Shown: positions 35,340-45,239 of the stretch, piece after piece
How positions within the stretch are numbered: position 1 is the first letter of the stretch
Layout: every line of letters begins with the position of its first letter
NCBI GenBank assembly: GCA_019096065.1
Contig: JAGUCH010000002.1
Span: 17,434,501 to 17,498,500, forward strand
From: Paracyclopina nana
Lineage: Eukaryota; Arthropoda; Copepoda; Cyclopoida; Cyclopettidae
Direction of reading: 5' to 3'
DNA length: 64,000 nt
Made by a program: the position numbers and the translations under genes
The notes under the pieces: generated by a model
Database searches by the model: none
What the model saw: the letters and a program-made list of their open reading frames with translations, nothing else
Told to the model about the DNA's origin: nothing

Positions 35340-36540
35340 GAAGTGGTCGGTTTTTGAAAAAGTGGGGTTTTTTGCTGTAGGGAAACAGGAATATAAAGTT
35401 TGCTTGGTCCGATTGCAAAATTGAATCATTTCTTCTCTGCAACCACTCGTCCGGATTGCTTGCTCTTGGCCTTCCAGACGATGCCATAGGCTCCCCGACC
35501 TAACCTCTTGTCCATCTCATACCGCTTGGCCACATGATCGTCCACTTCACCCAACATGGTGCCACCATCGCCACTGAGCATGTTTTCCAGGCAGGTGTTT
35601 TGTACATGCGACAAAAAGAAAGCCCAACGACAACTCATGAGTCATTGCGTATAGTGTATGCTTTACTGCAGCAAAACAGGTATACTATAGTTAGCTTGAT
35701 CAACGCTGAGCTTGCGGAAAGAACATTGCAAAGGCCTTGCAATTGCCATCATGCTTTTGCAATCTTTTTTTTTGTTAGGGTTTGTTAAAATATCTGGATT
35801 TTGAAAATTGTGGTTGCAGAAGTGGTCGTTTTTGAAAAAGTGTTAAAAATTGTGGTTGCAAAAGTTGTCGCATTAAAAATGTTGTTAAACACTATAGTCA
35901 CAAAAGTTGCTGTTTATGAAAGCTTTTAAATTGTGGTTACAAAAGTGGTCACTTTTGAAATGTTGCTTAAAGTTGCGGTTGTAAAAGTGGTCGTTTTTGA
36001 AAAGGTGTTAGAAATTGTGGTCACAAAAGTGTCAGTTTATGAAATGATGTTTAAAGTTGTAGTTGTAAAAGTGGTCGTTTTTGAACAGGTGTTAGAAATT
36101 GTGGTCACAAAAGTGGCCGTTTATGAAAGAGTTTAAATTGTGGTCACAAAAGTGGTCACTTTTGAAATGTTGCTTAAAAGTTGTGGCTGCAGAAGTGGTC
36201 TTGATTCAAAAAGTGTTAAAAATTGTGGTCGCAAATATGGTCACTTTTAAGATACCGTTAAAAATTGAGATCGTAAAAGTGGTCACTTTTGAAATGGTCC
36301 AATAAATTGTGGTTGCAACAGTCCTTGATCGTTTTTGTGATATCATGGATGCAAAAGTGGTCATTTTTGTGAAGATTTAGAAAATTGTGGTCGCTTTGAA
36401 ATATTGTGTAAGTTTGTGGTCGCCAAAGTGGTCGGGTTTTAAATTGTAATATGGACGTTTGTGAAATGGTCTCAAGAACTGTGGACGCAGAAGTGGTCGT
36501 TTGATAGTGGTCGTTTTTGAAACGTTAATAGGCTATCAAG
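35340..36540. repeat. AAAGTGGTCGTTTTT repeat upstream of MAPK15
   Basis: The same irregular repeat as in MAPK15 intron 1 (TTGTGGTCACAAAAGTGGTC, TTTTTGAAA). It surrounds the duplicated first-exon copy and reaches to about 130 bp from the CRAL-TRIO gene stop. Confidence 0.7.
35426..35800 (-). pseudogene. Duplicate of MAPK15 exon 1 5' half and its upstream region
   Basis: Corresponds to about 34950-35320 at an offset near 480 bp. It encodes the start through the glycine loop ([19 protein letters not shown]) but ends VVAEKK-stop where the true exon reads VVAVKK. The 150 bp upstream of the Met are virtually identical in both copies, so the putative promoter was duplicated too. It may be an inert copy or a second transcription start; it cannot encode a kinase. 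Confidence 0.8.
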
Positions 36541-36668
36541 TCAACAACTTGTCCATGTTGTACCTTTTGAAAATGCGACAAATGTCAAGTGAATGCAATA
36601 ATAAATCTTGGGCCTTGTTGTAAAGTAAGCTGGCTTTATTGCAGTTGAAAAGATTTACATTATTGTGC

Positions 36669-39300
36669 TTAATCGACATTGAGCTTGCGGAAAGATCCCT
36701 CCATGCCAAAGATCATCTCGTAGGTCTTGGGATTGCCAGGCCGCTTCTTCTCGTCCGCCTTGTGCTTGCACACCTCGGAAAACCACTTGGCATTGTCCTC
36801 AAATATTTTCACCGTGTAATCTATCAGTAGAGAGAATATAAGCCAGTGGAGAGGCAAACTTTTCCTATAGATGGCGCTTTTTGAGCAAGTACTCTTGGGA
36901 AAACTGTCATGAGCTAAACTTGTCACGTGATTACGATATGAAATTTGATTGGCTGATCTGTGGAGCCAAGCTTCAAAAATTTGGTTTCAACCATGAAAAG
37001 CATTGGTCATTAGCGAGAGACGAACATTGTTTTATGGCTTGAAAGGAATATGCATAGATTATGTTCTATTAAGTTTTCGGCATAAGCGCTCCCAAAGCCA
37101 AGCAATTGCCAATTATCGTTCATCTCACTAGCGAAGCCATGACAAATGTACTTGCTCAAGTTGCCAGGCTAGATGGCGCTGCCAACGCTACAACAGCACG
37201 CCTTTATTCCGACTAGCGGCAGCTTTCGCAAGTTTTGGGAGGCTAAAGTTACTACATATTAACCAATGTGCATGCAATTTCCAAGTATCGGTGATTAATG
37301 TAGCAAAGCCATGTCAAATGTACTTGCTCAAGTTGCCAGGCTAGATGGCGCTGCGAGCTTTACAGCTGCACGCCTTTATTCCGACTAGCGGCAGCTTTGG
37401 CAAGTTTTGGGATGCCAAACATATAATTACCAATGTGGTCCTGGAGGGTTCCATTGGAGCCTCCATATTCGGCAGGGAGGACCTCCTTTCCCAGGGAATT
37501 AACCAGAGCATCGTGGCTTTGGCCTTTGGGGTGGGCATGCATGCGCTTGTTCATCTTTTCGTTGGCGAAGCCCTTGTACATGGTGAAGACGGCCTCCATG
37601 GGCGGTGGCATGTTGACCATGTGGATGGCCTGCGGCCTTGTCGGGTAGGCATCTTGCCACACCACCATGGCCTTTTTGCCCAGGGTTGGGGTGAAGAGGG
37701 CCGCATGCCTGAGCCCCATGTTGTCCAGGTCAATGATGCCAACGAAGCCAGTGATGCTGCTCTGGTCGCATTGGTGCATGATCAGCTCCTGCATGATGAA
37801 GAAGAGGCGGAAGGAGTCGGACAAGCTCTGAGTCTCCGGATCCAGGTTGCCATTCTTCACCAGGAACACATAGCGGCCATCCTTGTCATAGCCCTTGAGG
37901 CGGATGAAGAGGCCCTGCTTGACCATGCCCAAGACCCGTTGCTCATGGACGTCCCAGCTGTCGAACCATTCCGGACAATTGGCCTTGATGGAGTAGAAAA
38001 AGTCGAGCTTTTGCTTGGTCCTCTCCAGGCTGAATTTGCAGCCTCTCAGAAAGTAGGTGAGGAGCTGGTCATCTGGAAGGGAATTGGAGTTCAAGCTGGA
38101 AAAATGATCTGATGAACATTGACTGCTTATTTGGCCATTTATTGGCACAAAATGCCAAAATGTATGCATAGAGAGAAAAGCCACTTCTGGTAGTTTTGCT
38201 GGGTCAAAAAACATCCGCAAGAGGGAGCATCAATGCACTTAAGCAGGAATACCATTTGAACATTGAGTTTTCTGGCCATTTACTGGCATTAAATGCCAAA
38301 AGGCATAAGAAAAGATGCACTTCTGCGCATGGTAACTTTGCACCCTTCACTCAGAGTCAGAAGTGATCTGAAGTAAAAATTAAGTATGTTGGCCATTTAC
38401 TAGCAAAAAGTGCCAAAATGCATAAATAAAGAGAAAATCTAGTAATACACTTCTGGTACTTTTGTGTTCCTTTATCAAAGAGTCACAGAAATCAATTGCA
38501 AGAGGGAGGATTTATTTAAGCAGGAATACCATTTAAAAATTGAGTATTTTGGCCATATATTGTGAAAAAGTGCCAAAATGTATTAATGGAGAGAAAAGCC
38601 ACTTCTGGTATTTTTGTTCATTTTACCCAAAAATCATCCACCAGATGGAGCATTAATTTAATTAGGCTGAAATTACATGTGAACAGTGTTTTGGCCATTT
38701 ACTGGCATTAAATGCCAAAATGAAGCCATCAAGGAAAGACCCACTTCTGGTAGTTTTGCTCAAAGTCAGAAATGACCTGAATGCAAACTAAGTATTTTGG
38801 CCATATTCTGTGAAAAAATGCCAAAATGTTTACTTCAGCAGAAATGCCATTTGAAAATTGAGTATTTTGGCCATTGATAGTCAAATAGTGCCACAGTCAA
38901 AAAATTAAGAAAAATCCACATCTGGTATTTTTACTCCCTCAGCCTGGCAGAGTCATTAATGATCCGCAAGATGGAGCATCATAATAAGGTAGAAATGCCA
39001 ATATCAAAATCAAGTGTTTTGGCCAAGAGTTTTCAAAAAATGCCAAAAAGGAGTAGAGAAAGAAAAGTCCACTTCTGGTATTATTTTCCTCCCCTTAAAT
39101 AATAATGTGGAATTTTCCCAAATCTTTTGTTAGCAAGGCTTGCCTGAAGGAATGTTGTCATTCAGATGGGGCTGCTTTTTGATCCATTCCTTCAGAGCTT
39201 GAAGATCCTCTTGAAGCCTTTCAGGAACCTCGTTAAGATTCTCCTGAGCCAGCTTCAACAGCTTTTGCTTGTCAAGTGTTCCAACAAGAGGTTCGGGCAT
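36669..39300 (-). CDS. CRAL-TRIO (Sec14-like) lipid-transfer protein, 3 exons, 316 aa
   Basis: The family binds small hydrophobic ligands (tocopherol, retinoids, phosphoinositides) in the cytosol. Exons on the minus strand: 39300-39144, 38072-37431, 36820-36669, totalling 317 codons with the stop. Exon 1 encodes the helical N-terminus (QLLKLAQENLNEVPERLQ-like). Exon 2 starts with the CRAL-TRIO-N signature (DDQLLTYFLRGCKFSLERTK) and continues through the lipid-binding fold (GRYVFLVKNGNLDPETQSL, GFVGIIDLDNMGLRHA, PTRPQAIHMVNMPPPMEAVF, KRMHAHPKG, VLPAEYGGSNG). The LPAEYGG motif is typical of alpha-tocopherol-transfer-like proteins. Intron 1 uses a GC donor (TCAG|GCAAGC). Intron 2 is almost wholly one MITE. 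The exact ligand is unknown. Confidence 0.88.
36838..37420 (+). mobile_element. AGATGGCGC-type MITE occupying CRAL-TRIO intron 2
   Basis: A full element from ATAAGCCAGTGGAGAGGC, followed by a partial second copy of its right end (AGATGGCGCTGCGAGC). Intron 2 spans 37430-36821, so only 10 and 17 bp of non-element DNA remain next to the splice sites. Confidence 0.75.
38150..39110. repeat. CCACTTCTGGTA / TTTTGGCCATTTA repeats in CRAL-TRIO intron 1
   Basis: Irregular units of about 120-150 bp containing TTTTGGCCATTTACTGGCA, a following TGCCAAAATG (together a short hairpin) and CCACTTCTGGTATTTTT. At least seven copies, all in the same orientation. Confidence 0.7.
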
Positions 39301-41137
39301 TTTGCTCTTTTCAAAGCCTTGTGTGATTGCTTTGATGCCTGGGTATTGACTGAAGCCTCAGTTTCGCCGCAGGAAACAATTAAACCTGATAACATAAATC
39401 GCGTTCTGGATGGTCGACTTTTTCACAAACCTTTTACATAAGACGCCTGCGGATAGACAACAGTATCAAAACAAAGAAGCGCCACCTACCGACATTTCCG
39501 AAGAAAACTTTGGAGTTGAGCTCAAAATCAAACCACAACTTGTTTGGGTGAGTAATTATTACAAAAGGTTACTTTTACTTTACTTAAGCTTAATTAGCAT
39601 CATAACATTAACTTAATTATGACTTTTTTAAACAACTTTATTTTTGCATCATGATAATATTCTTTGAAAAGTTTGAGTACACTAATTTGCTTGGGCCTTC
39701 ATTTCTCGAATTATAGGCTCGAATTGAAAAAACGAGGTTGCTCAGTTTTTTTCTCGAGCAGTGTCAGGTGAATGTCCCAGATGTTGCCCTAAAAGGCCGC
39801 TAGGAGCGCCCTATGTTATCGTTATGTTGCTAATGTGAATGCATACCTCAAATTCACTCAAGCATGGAAGTCATTAGGTAACCAATGTTGGCGAGCTAGA
39901 AAAAGCGTACCATAAACTAGAAAAGACTCGAAAAAACTTTATATAAAGTATTTAGGAGCCTGGAAAGAATGTGACGAATTGCGATCCCCTTGGAATTTCC
40001 AATAAGCAATTTCCTAAATGCTAGACCTAGACAAACGTATTTTTTAGCTACTCATAAAAACGCCATAATATTCTTCAACCTGAAATATCCACTTCTGGTA
40101 ATTTTGCAAGCTCAGAAATGGCACCATTTTTAATTTAAAAAATAAATCACATTAAAAAATAAAGATATCTTGATTCAAGACACTTGCCATTTAAAAACGA
40201 CTAAATACTCTTGAAATGAAGCCATTTTTAAATTAGAAATTAATCACAAATTAAAATGTCTTGATTATGGCCATTTGCCTCTTAAAAAACGCCAAAATAC
40301 TTCTGCGCCATGAAAATCCACTTCTGGTAATTTTGCTCGAAGGTGGCGCCATATACAATGTTGAGAAATAACTTTTCTTTTAAGTAGCTTAGAATATTTA
40401 AGCTCAGGCCTTAGAAAGAACTTTTCTTTTAAGTAGCTTAGAATATTTAAGCTCAGGCCTTGGAAAGAAGCCAAAGTAGTCTTGTACTCATAAAATCCAC
40501 TTCTGGTAATTTTTCAATAAGGTATATTCTGTGAAAAATCTTTGCATTTTCAAAAAACGCCAAAATACTGTTGTAATCATAAAATCCACTTCTGGTAATT
40601 TTTCAACATGTTCAATCCTGTGAAAAATCTTTGCATTTTCGAAAAACGCCAATATACTGTTGTAATCCACTTCTGGTAATTTGGCAATCTCAGAGGTGGC
40701 GCCATCTGTAGCTTTAAGAAAAAACATGTTTTTGCAAACATTTTAAAAGTTGTTCTTGATTCAGGCCATATTTTCCAAAAGGCCTTTTTAAAAGGGGAAG
40801 CAAGGTCACTTGTGTAATATTGCTGCAGTGGATCTAATGTTGCAAAAAAGAAGTCACGAAATGTGCAATAAAGCTTGGCAGGCAAAAAAGTCACTAAAAC
40901 AAGCCATTAAGCCCTCAAATGAATAATGACCATGGCTAGCATATAATTATTGTGCGCAGATCTTTATTGATTTACACATGGAAGACTTTGTGTGTGTGTG
41001 TGAGTCACAGATTTTGGTTTTTTGGTTGGCAACAAAGATATGTAATAAGTAGATTATTATTGTAGTAGGGAATTTAAAAGCAGAGTCAAATTTGGAAGAC
41101 TTTTTCTTTTGGCTTTTTTCTCATCATTTTAGGCTGT
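39301..41137. other. Intergenic: CRAL-TRIO 5' flank and repeats
   Basis: No gene is recognised. Five more CCACTTCTGGTAATTTT repeat copies lie at 40085-40685, and a ~60-bp direct duplication (ACTTTTCTTTTAAGTAGCTT) lies at 40365-40465. A short GT run lies near 40991. Confidence 0.45.
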
Positions 41138-44100
41138 TTACATTTCAATGCAGAGGACGTAGAATTTGTTGTTGCACGACAGCTTCTTCTGTTTTGCGAT
41201 AAGGCCCCCCTCGAGTGTGGAGGCGAGGCCGACATGCAATGGGCTCTCCGAGGTCCAATCCTCGCAATTGTAGTGCGACTTTTCGCCCCAGGGGTTCACC
41301 CCATGCCAAATGGGCACCACTCTGTTCCTTGGTAAAGCAAACAAGTCGTGCTGGGTCACCCTTGATCAAGGCATTGGCAGCGCCCTCTACAATTATTCAT
41401 TTATTGTGTTTATGTTTGCCGCGCGCTTCAATGAATTGTAGAGGGCGCTTCATGGAAAGCCGTTAAACAAAGGTGACCCAGCCCGTCACATTTTAAAAAC
41501 AATAACAAACTGCTACTTCAAATAAAGCTCAAGTTAATCAAGTTCAGTACTGAGGACTGCATTAGAACTTGATTTTTATTTTTGACAATACCCAGTTAAA
41601 GATTTACAAAGATTTGGGTGTCCAGAGGAACTGGACTCGGATTAGTTGAGCAAGAAAAGCTAGCATTTTGAATGAAAACTTGGTAATAAGATTTGCTTTT
41701 TTTGAAATATGCTTGCAGCCATTGTTGTCGCTTACCCTCTTAAGCCAATGTCTTGGCCCTCGAACGTGAAAATGGAGGCTCCGGAGGCCACTAATCCGCC
41801 AGTCTCCAGCATGTGATCCCACGAATTAAAGAGAATCTGACCCTTGACATTAGCGATGGGGCTGGAGGATTGCATTGGGAAGGGAGCAGACAAAACTGCT
41901 TGTGTCATATCCTTGTCACTCGCGTGAGACACCGAGGGCAAAAAGGCTCGAAAGTTGCCCTCAATGCTTGACCTTTCCGCGTCCCTTTGGCAAAGCAGAT
42001 CAGCTCCTCGAACTCCACCCAGTCGACCGCTTCGCTTTTCATTCAGAGCTATGATTCGCACCTAATTTGTAAGTAGGATATTGTAACGTGTTGAAACTCA
42101 TTCGTTTTATCAATGTTGAGTTTATGTCGTTATTTTACGTTAACAGTCTTTGGCGCCCAAGCAAAAAAATAAATGGTCAAACGACTCATCGGTTTTTGTC
42201 TTTGATTGATTTTACGTTGATGCTAAGGCAGTTTAATATAAAATAGCGACATGAACTCAAAGTTGACAAAAGGTAAAAGCTTCAATGAGGGTTCACATTG
42301 ACTTGAAGAAGGTCCTAACCCAAACTCTTTACAACACCCAAAAAGTATACTTTTTCTGAAACCTTATGTTCCTAGGGTTCATTCGGTAGTAATTTAACAA
42401 TCCTGGCCTATGGCTTCCCATAACATAAAATTTTCAAAAACGTCTAGCTCCAACAGTTTATTATTTTTTGAGTATATTAATAACAATGACACCCTCTGAA
42501 AAAAGAAGATCTAACTTTCTTTATTTCATAAGCAAGTCTGTAAAATGTACTCAAATTGAGATATTTGTTGTCAAACTTGTTATGCAAAGTTAATCAAGTA
42601 GGCAGTAATCAACTTTTAGCATAGCTATATCTACGTTTCTGTTCATCCTAGCGATTTTACTATCAAGTAATTTAAGTTTTATTTTTGAATTTCAGTGGGG
42701 GTCATTGAAGCTATTATTCCCCCAAAAATGAGCCGTTTAAGCGCAAAAAGTTTTTAAAAATGTTATCTCATTGGAAGCCATAGGCCAGGATTTTTATTTT
42801 ATCACCAAGTGAACCCTTGGGACATACGCTTTCAGAAAATATATAATTCTTGGGTGTTGTAAGTAGTTTGGGTTAGGTCCTTTGCCAAGTCAATGTGGGT
42901 TACTATGAGGGCTCTGTTTTTCTAGTTGGGTCCATAAAATGAACAGTAACTTTTTACCTTATCACTGTTGGATCTAAATTGAGGCGGTGATGGAGGAGGT
43001 CGCCATTGTGGCTGGGTGACAACCATGATGTCGTCACTCTTGGTCGCCAATGTCGACAAGGTTTTCTCCTCCCTGTTGTATGATATTGTCACGGGCTCGT
43101 TGTACCTTGAGGCCACGGATGATGCAGCCTTCATGGGTTCGGCCTGCAAATGCCAAGGATACACCAAAGCTCTGTATACCCAACCAGAAATTTTGAGCCC
43201 TCGAACCCCGATTGAACCCTCATTGAAGCTTTTACGTTTTGTCAACTTTGAGATCATGTTGGTATGTTACATTAACTGCCTTAGCGTCTATGTGAAATCA
43301 ATCAAAGACAAAAACCGATTAGTTGTTTGAGCATTGATTTTTTTACTTAGGCGCCAAAGACTGTTAACATAAAATAACGACATAAACTCAACATTGATAA
43401 AACGAATGATTTTCAACACGTTACAATAGCCTTAGTGGAACTTAGTTGCGGTATTTTAGCACAGAGTGGCGCCTCAGTCGATCATCCGGGCAGTTGGAAA
43501 AAAAGTCGCTAAAACTCGGTTTACAATTAGCTAATAATGCCAAACCCCCTTCTATGCGTGGAAATATCATCAAGTTTGCCTTAAAAGTCCATTAAAACCC
43601 ACTGAAACCCTTGAATTTGGAAAATAATCTGCCCCGATGGAGCTCCCAGCGCCATCTCGTGTAAGAATTATCCCTACTCAAAGCTGTTGTTCCACTAAGG
43701 CTATAAACATTAAGGAAACTGTGGAAAATTTCTGGTTGGGTTTAGACTTTAGAGTGTAGAAAGTACCTTCAACTCGTACCAAGTATCCGAGGTTCTCAAT
43801 ACAAGTTTCTCCTCTTTCTTCAAGAACACTAAGCTCCCAGCCTCAAATGGCCTCGATTCAATCATCTCTTGTGATGGCACCACCATTGGACAAGGCACAG
43901 GGCTGCTGCTGGAGTAGGACGAAACCCCTGGACTTCCTGGAGGACCTGGAGGTCCCATGGGCCCCTCGGGGCCTATTGGGCCTCTCACCGTTTTCCCCAT
44001 CGGTCCCTTGGTAAGCAAAGGGCAATTAAACACTCTTTAGCATATACTAAACTCTTACAGAATCTAATTTTCTAAATTCAAATCTATTAGAGGCTGGAAT

Positions 44101-45040
44101 TATAGTTCAAGCATTTCTCACTGCCACTTGGGGTGGCGCCACTGTAGAAGGGTGGGAAATACCAGATTTGGCTTTTAACACTACTGGTGTTTTTTGGCAT
44201 TTTTCACAACTGAATGGCCCCAAACACTGCAATTACACCAATGTCATCCCATATTCGATTTTTCAGTCAAGTAACCTTGCTAAAACAGTAGTAGCCTTAC
44301 TTGATGAGTTAAGTTAAGCTCCTTCAAGCTAAGTTCAATTAGTTTTAGCTAAGTTAAGCTAGCTGCTATGCTGACGCCCCACCACATTTGATATCACCTT
44401 GGCTTACGAGCTAACTTAGCTTATCTCAATCGAGCAAGCTTCAGTTGCTAATCTGCCAACACTTTTTGAAGCAAAGCTCAGTTCACCAACCTGGCTTAAC
44501 TCAGCAAGCAAGGCAACGCTGCATGAAATCAAGCAAAGTTAGGATCTGCCAAGATGAATATCTAAGAAAAGAACTGAGCCAAGCTCAACTTTTTTCCTCA
44601 CTTAACTTGACTAACCAGTCAGTAAGGGAACACCCTGCAAGTTGAAGCTGCAATAAAAAGTCGGAGGAGAGGCCAATAAATTTCCCAGTTGGATAAAATG
44701 TGCAATTTCAAGCCTGTTTTCCTCACCCTCTCGCCTTTTTCTCCCTTTTCTCCCTTTATGATGTTGTCAGTGGATGTGAGCCTGCTATTAATGGCTGCCT
44801 GGCCTTCATCCTCATCAGCCTTGAAGGGGTAAATTTGACTGCCATTGTCAATTTGGAGGACCTTGGCAAATAAATTGGATTATATTTTCTTAAATGAGGC
44901 TGAGTAATAATTACTTTGGATTTGGAGGACTCATGGTAGAATCCCAGCACACTGCCAATCAGGCAAAGCAAGCCCAAAATGACTGAGACAACGAGAACGC
45001 AAATTGTGGTCTTGCTTTCTGCCATGCTCACAAAGGCCAT
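41138..45040 (-). CDS. Membrane-anchored short collagen with trimerisation and endostatin domains, 6 exons, 400 aa
   Basis: Exons on the minus strand: 45040-44915, 44861-44727, 44006-43767, 43143-42958, 42061-41736, 41327-41138, totalling 401 codons with the stop; all junctions agree in phase. Domains in order: a short cytosolic N-terminus and one hydrophobic helix (residues ~13-34, ICVLVVSVILGLLCLIGSVLG), a linker, and about 12 Gly-X-Y triplets (GEKGEKGER ... GPEGPMGPPGPPGSPG) with one VR interruption. Next is a segment resembling the collagen XV/XVIII trimerisation domain (FEAGSLVFLKKEEKLVLRTS), then a Pro-rich hinge. An endostatin domain follows (VRIIALNEKRSGRLGGVRGA, NFRAFL, ILFNSWDHML, SIFTFEGQDIG, PIWHGVNPWG, FYVLCIEM). 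All four endostatin cysteines are present. Collagen XV/XVIII are secreted and have long collagen regions; the type II membrane anchor is unusual. Confidence 0.85.
41350..41482. repeat. ~130-bp perfect-ended hairpin (MITE or foldback) in collagen intron 5
   Basis: Left arm CTGGGTCACCCTTG ... AGCGCCCTCTACAATTATTC pairs with right arm GAATTGTAGAGGGCGCT ... AAAGGTGACCCAG. Arms are about 50 bp around a loop of about 25 bases. It could be a MITE; a precursor-miRNA role cannot be judged from sequence alone. Confidence 0.65.
42078..42305. repeat. Inverted repeat arm, collagen intron 4
   Basis: Near-identical, in reverse complement, to 43195-43430 (for example TTGTAACGTGTTGAAA, TCAATGTTGAGTTTATGTCG, GGTTTTTGTCTTTGATTGAT, GTAAAAGCTTCAATGAGG). 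The two arms enclose exon 4. Parts resemble the ATP5F1B intron 3 repeat. Confidence 0.8.
42292..42898. mobile_element. Foldback element in collagen intron 4
   Basis: Arms CACATTGACTTG, GGTCCTAACCCAAACT and ACAACACCCAAAA pair with TTGGGTGTTGTAAGTAGTTTGGGTTAGGTCC and CAAGTCAATGTG-type sequence at the right. Related to the PRRC2 intron 3 element (CTTCCCATAACATAAAATTT shared). Confidence 0.65.
43195..43430. repeat. Inverted repeat arm, collagen intron 3
   Basis: Partner of 42078-42305 across exon 4 (42958-43143). Confidence 0.8.
44247..44640. mobile_element. MITE in collagen intron 2, RANBP3-intron family
   Basis: From ATCCCATATTCGATTTTTCAG to CCAGTCAGTAAGGGAACACCCTG. It aligns with the RANBP3 intron 2 copy throughout (ACCTTGGCTTACGAGCTAAC, GAGCAAGCTTCAGTTGCTAA). 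Confidence 0.7.
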
Positions 45041-45239
45041 TTTCCAACTAAATGCTTTGCAGCCGAGGCCGCAAGCCTCTTGAGTCCTCTTTGCTCCATA
45101 GGCGCAGCCAGCAAGAAAAGCGCATTTCCAGAGATTTGCTATTTGAAAGACTCTTTCCCAAAGCCTCTTCTTCTGTAGCTAAATGCTCCATCAAATATGA
45201 GGCTAGATCAAAAGATTTCGCTATGATATTTCCCGCCAA

